From NCBI GenBank assembly GCA_015296065.1, contig DVDU01000235.1, positions 23,417 through 87,416 on the forward strand: DNA of 64,000 bases, written 5' to 3'. The DNA comes from Oscillatoriaceae cyanobacterium M33_DOE_052. GTDB lineage: Bacteria > Cyanobacteriota > Cyanobacteriia > Cyanobacteriales > Laspinemataceae. Each line of letters opens with the position of its first letter. The first letter of the stretch is position 1. This document shows positions 61,377-64,000 of this stretch, piece after piece. The notes beneath the pieces were generated by a model. It ran no database searches. It saw only the letters and a program-made list of their open reading frames with translations, and had not been told where the DNA came from. The position numbers were made by a program, and so were the translations under genes.

Positions 61377-61400
61377 AAAAACGCGGTTTCCCGCGTTTTT
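61377..61400 (+). terminator. Rho-independent terminator of the SH3 gene
   Basis: AAAAACGCGG at 61377-61386 and CCGCGTTTTT at 61391-61400 form a 10-bp stem with a 4-base TTTC loop; the T-run is at the 3' side. The A-run on the 5' side makes it usable from both strands, so it could also serve sat. Confidence 0.8.
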
Positions 61401-61404
61401 GTAT

Positions 61405-61425
61405 GGACACGGCATTGCCGTGTCC
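61405..61425. repeat. GACACGGCA palindrome, second copy
   Basis: GGACACGGCA and its exact complement with a single T between. It shares its core with the palindrome at 33418-33441. Confidence 0.72.
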
Positions 61426-61474
61426 TAATGGCCGTTTATTAAGGCATTAACCTGTCCTTAATAAACATTTGAAC

Positions 61475-62656
61475 TTAATAAGATTCTACCGGTACTCGCA
61501 TCACGCGGGCGAGTTCCGCTGCTACTTGCGGGCGGGTAAATTCCGGTGGGGGTAATTGACCGCTGCGGAGCATTTCTCGCACCTTGGTTCCTGATAGGTG
61601 AATCCGCTGCTCTGGACTGCTGGGGCTGGTTTTGGTGGTGGCCATGCCGTGGGTGAGGGTGCAGTAGAAAGCGTGTTCAAATTTCATCGGTAAGATGCCC
61701 AGTTCTTCTGGCTGGAACTCGTCGAAAATGTATTGAGCATCGTAAGTGCCGTAGTAGTTGCCAACGCCTGCGTGGTCGCGCCCGACGATAAAGTGAGTGC
61801 AACCGTAGTTTTTCCGCAGCAAGGCGTGGAAAATGGCTTCCCTTGGTCCGGCGTAGCGCATGGCGGCGGGGTTGATGGCCAAAATCACCCGGTCTTTGGG
61901 ATAGTAATGTTCTAGCAGGATTTCATAGCAACGCATCCGCACATCGGCGGGGATGTCGTCTTCTTTGGTGGCGCCAACAAGGGGATGCAGGAATAGGGCA
62001 TCTACGGTTTCTAGGGCGCACTTGGTGATATATTCGTGGGCGCGGTGGATGGGGTTGCGGGTTTGGAAGGCAACGATCGTCTTCCAGCCTCTTTCTTGGA
62101 ATAAACGCCGTGATTCGGCGGGGTCGATTTGGTAGGTGGGAAATTGGGGATGGGCGTCCCGTTGCAGCAACCACACGGGTCCGGCGAGGTTAATCGGTCC
62201 TTGTTCATAGAGGACTTTTACCCCTGGATGGTTGCCGTCTTCGGTGCGATAGACTTTGACTGCTTCTAAGGCTTTGTTGTAGCGGTATTTTTGGGTCAGT
62301 TCCAACACACCCACAAATCTGCCATCGGGAGCGTCTAGGCGCACCCAGGTGCCTTCTTTGAGGGAGGTGGCGACTTCTTCGCTGACGGGGAGGGTGACGG
62401 GAACGGCCCAGGGGAGTCCGTTCGCCAAGCGCATATCGGTAACTACGGGTTCGTAGTCTTGCTGGCTCATAAAGCCGGTTAAGGGGCTAAAGCCGCCGAT
62501 CGCGATTAACACCAAGTCGGAGAAACTGCGCTCGGTTAGCTGTAACCGAGGCAGGGTATCCGCTTGGGCGAGAAATTCCTGTTTTTGGGCAGGGCTAGCG
62601 ATACGATCGATCAGATGGCCGCCGTGGGCCGGGATGCCGTCGGGATATTTGCTCAA
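61475..62656 (-). CDS. sat: Sulfate adenylyltransferase (ATP sulfurylase)
   Basis: A 393-aa enzyme that makes APS from sulfate and ATP, the first step of sulfate assimilation. Signatures: [40 protein letters not shown] (HxxH nucleotide site), [20 protein letters not shown] and the C-terminal [12 protein letters not shown]. The start is taken as TTG 62656 because AAGAGGAAT sits about five bases upstream and the family begins (M)[13 protein letters not shown] longer frame from 62713 adds 19 unconserved residues. Confidence 0.95.
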   Translation of the reverse strand: MSKYPDGIPAHGGHLIDRIASPAQKQEFLAQADTLPRLQLTERSFSDLVLIAIGGFSPLTGFMSQQDYEPVVTDMRLANGLPWAVPVTLPVSEEVATSLKEGTWVRLDAPDGRFVGVLELTQKYRYNKALEAVKVYRTEDGNHPGVKVLYEQGPINLAGPVWLLQRDAHPQFPTYQIDPAESRRLFQERGWKTIVAFQTRNPIHRAHEYITKCALETVDALFLHPLVGATKEDDIPADVRMRCYEILLEHYYPKDRVILAINPAAMRYAGPREAIFHALLRKNYGCTHFIVGRDHAGVGNYYGTYDAQYIFDEFQPEELGILPMKFEHAFYCTLTHGMATTKTSPSSPEQRIHLSGTKVREMLRSGQLPPPEFTRPQVAAELARVMRVPVESY

Positions 62657-62740
62657 GGTAATTCCTCTTGTCTTACTTGCCTGTGATATTGTAATCCTTC
62701 TGGGGGGTGACACCCTGCATCACCCCCCAGAGAGTGAGAT

Positions 62741-63817
62741 TTAGGTCTCTTTTGGCTCAATCACGCCGCCGCCGAGGAGGACTTCGCCGTCGTACCAAAC
62801 GGCAGCTTGTCCGGGAGTGACGCCAAACTGATCTTCGTCGAAAACCAGCTTGACCCGGGAGCCATCACCGGATTGATCCGATAGGGGAATGACGGTGACG
62901 GGGACTGGGGGCGTCCGATACCGGATTTGCACTTCGGCACGGACTGGACCGCTGGGGGGTGGGATAGATACCCAGTTGACTCTCTGCACGGTGCAACTGG
63001 ATTGGGTGGCGCGAGCCCGATCGCCCACAATCACCCGATTTTTCACCGCATCCAAGGCAATCACATACAGCGGCTCCGCTGCAGCCAAACCGATACCCCG
63101 TCGCTGACCGATGGTATAACGGTGGATGCCCTCATGCTGTCCCAGTACATTCCCCTCCAAATCCACAATATCGCCTTTTTGTCGATCGATATACTGTTCT
63201 AAAAATTTTTGCATGGACCCGTGAGCCTCAATCAAGCACAGGTCCTGACTTTCCGGCTTGTCTGCTGTCTTTAGCTCATACTGGGCCGCTAGTTGTCGGG
63301 TTTCGCTCTTGGTGATTTCCCCCAAAGGAAACACACAAGCCGCTAACAGCTCTTGACTCAGGTCATATAAAAAATATGTCTGGTCTTTTTTCTCGTCTAA
63401 TGCCCGCAATAGCTGGTAACGCCCCCCATCCCGGTCATAACTAACTCTGGCATAATGACCGGTGGCGATTTTATCCGTGCCCAAATTTTCCCGAGCGTAT
63501 TGCAGCATCGGGCCAAACTTCACCGCCTTGTTACATTGGGAGCAGGGCAGAGGCGTGACACCACTGGTGTAACCAGCCACCAAGTAATCCACAATGTGGG
63601 TTTGAAATAGTTCTCGCGTATCGACAATATGGTGGGGAATGCCGAGCTGTTCGCAGATAAAGGCCGCATCGACCATCCCTTCGGAGCAGCATTGGCCTTT
63701 TCCCTTCATCAGCCAAAGGGTCATTCCCACGACTTCATATCCTTGATGGTGAAGTTTCGCGGCGGCTACGGAGCTATCAACCCCCCCGGAAAGACCGACG
63801 ACAACCTTATCCCTCAT
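62741..63817 (-). CDS. mnmA: tRNA-specific 2-thiouridylase MnmA
   Basis: A 358-aa cytosolic enzyme that thiolates U34 of Lys, Glu and Gln tRNAs. N-terminal PP-loop [19 protein letters not shown]; catalytic Cys in [18 protein letters not shown] and in [28 protein letters not shown]-terminal RNA-binding barrel ([39 protein letters not shown]). The start ATG 63817 fits the family ([12 protein letters not shown]) and has AGGGAAT upstream; an upstream in-frame codon at 63859 is less likely. Confidence 0.95.
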   Translation of the reverse strand: MRDKVVVGLSGGVDSSVAAAKLHHQGYEVVGMTLWLMKGKGQCCSEGMVDAAFICEQLGIPHHIVDTRELFQTHIVDYLVAGYTSGVTPLPCSQCNKAVKFGPMLQYARENLGTDKIATGHYARVSYDRDGGRYQLLRALDEKKDQTYFLYDLSQELLAACVFPLGEITKSETRQLAAQYELKTADKPESQDLCLIEAHGSMQKFLEQYIDRQKGDIVDLEGNVLGQHEGIHRYTIGQRRGIGLAAAEPLYVIALDAVKNRVIVGDRARATQSSCTVQRVNWVSIPPPSGPVRAEVQIRYRTPPVPVTVIPLSDQSGDGSRVKLVFDEDQFGVTPGQAAVWYDGEVLLGGGVIEPKET

Positions 63818-63908
63818 TACATTCCCTATCAATCGTAATTTCTCAATTAACTTTAGCAAATTTTGAGGTGTGCGTAGGGTCTAGGGGCGAAGCAAGAGCG
63901 CCCAGGAT

Positions 63909-64000
63909 GTAGGGTGGGCATTGCCAGCCCTGCTACAATGCGACGGCGCAGAGGGGGAGGAGGGGGAAGATGGGGAAGGGTGGGAGGGGTGGGAGGAGGG
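63909..64000. repeat. GTAGGGTGGGCA hairpin and G-rich minisatellite at the window edge
   Basis: GTAGGGTGGGCATTGCC pairs imperfectly with GCCCTGCTAC (63909-63936) and belongs to the family at 40474-40545. From about 63950 the strand becomes a G-rich low-complexity tract (GGGTGGGAGGGG units) continuing past the window. Confidence 0.65.

Overview
The window comes from a filamentous-type cyanobacterium. Evidence: a CpcS/CpeS phycobilin lyase (16606-17127), the plastid/cyanobacterial ribosomal protein PSRP-3/Ycf65 (27528-27827), the cyanobacterial radical-SAM/DUF512 oxidoreductase (36421-37806), a Mo-nitrogenase-C-domain protein (28080-28772), many HIP1-type GCGATCGC octamers, and heptamer arrays (ACAAAGG/CAAATGA type) between genes. 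No rRNA, tRNA, complete transposase or phage structural gene was seen.

Region 1 (1-5.9 kb) is one giant signalling gene: Ser/Thr kinase, AAA ATPase, helical repeats, GAF and class III nucleotide cyclase. Region 2 (5.9-15.4 kb) is an accessory island of small toxin-antitoxin and stress modules: a frameshifted HigB with its HigA, a HigB with an HTH-ImmA/IrrE antitoxin behind a perfect 22-bp inverted repeat, VapC debris, an orphan ParB-like protein, two DUF2281 antitoxins without toxins, a Panacea-domain pair, a nucleotidyltransferase-like/XRE pair, and a CHAT protease separated by an A9 tract from an open membrane-protein frame that has no start codon. A roughly 300-bp repeat (three nearly full copies, two fragments) is interspersed here and coincides with the 5' region of the parB-like gene.

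Region 3 (15.5-33.1 kb) is mostly housekeeping: DMT exporter, cpcS, a three-gene surface-glycan or envelope cluster (GT2, GT-C-like membrane protein, methyltransferase), ruvB, cell-wall amidase, TPR protein, HAD hydrolase, PSRP-3, TerB/Mo-nitrogenase-C protein, obgE, a beta-lactamase-fold serine hydrolase and trmJ. Region 4 (33.4-38.5 kb) has a MIF-like tautomerase, flavin reductase, two CRISPR-repeat-like units, cobM-lgt, the radical SAM protein and a PadR regulator.

Region 5 (38.5-49.2 kb) has an RND efflux adaptor and pump, a papain-like peptidase with an acidic tail, a substrate-binding lipoprotein next to a sensor kinase (a possible ligand-sensing pair), and a tandem duplication of Uma2/DUF820 genes. 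Region 6 (49.2-64 kb) has a PlsY/dikinase fusion, an adenosine-specific-kinase-family protein, pentapeptide and TPR proteins, an MFS transporter, a MoeZ-like E1/rhodanese next to a JAMM protease, an SH3-domain exported protein, sat and mnmA.

Intergenic space is rich in palindromic families: GGTTYGTAGTTGGGCTTTAGCCC-type stem-loops, AGAAACCGGGTTTCT-type inverted repeats, GACACGGCA palindromes and heptamer arrays. Several have invaded coding frames or supply stop codons and leader sequences. All functional calls are from reading the sequence; no database search was possible.
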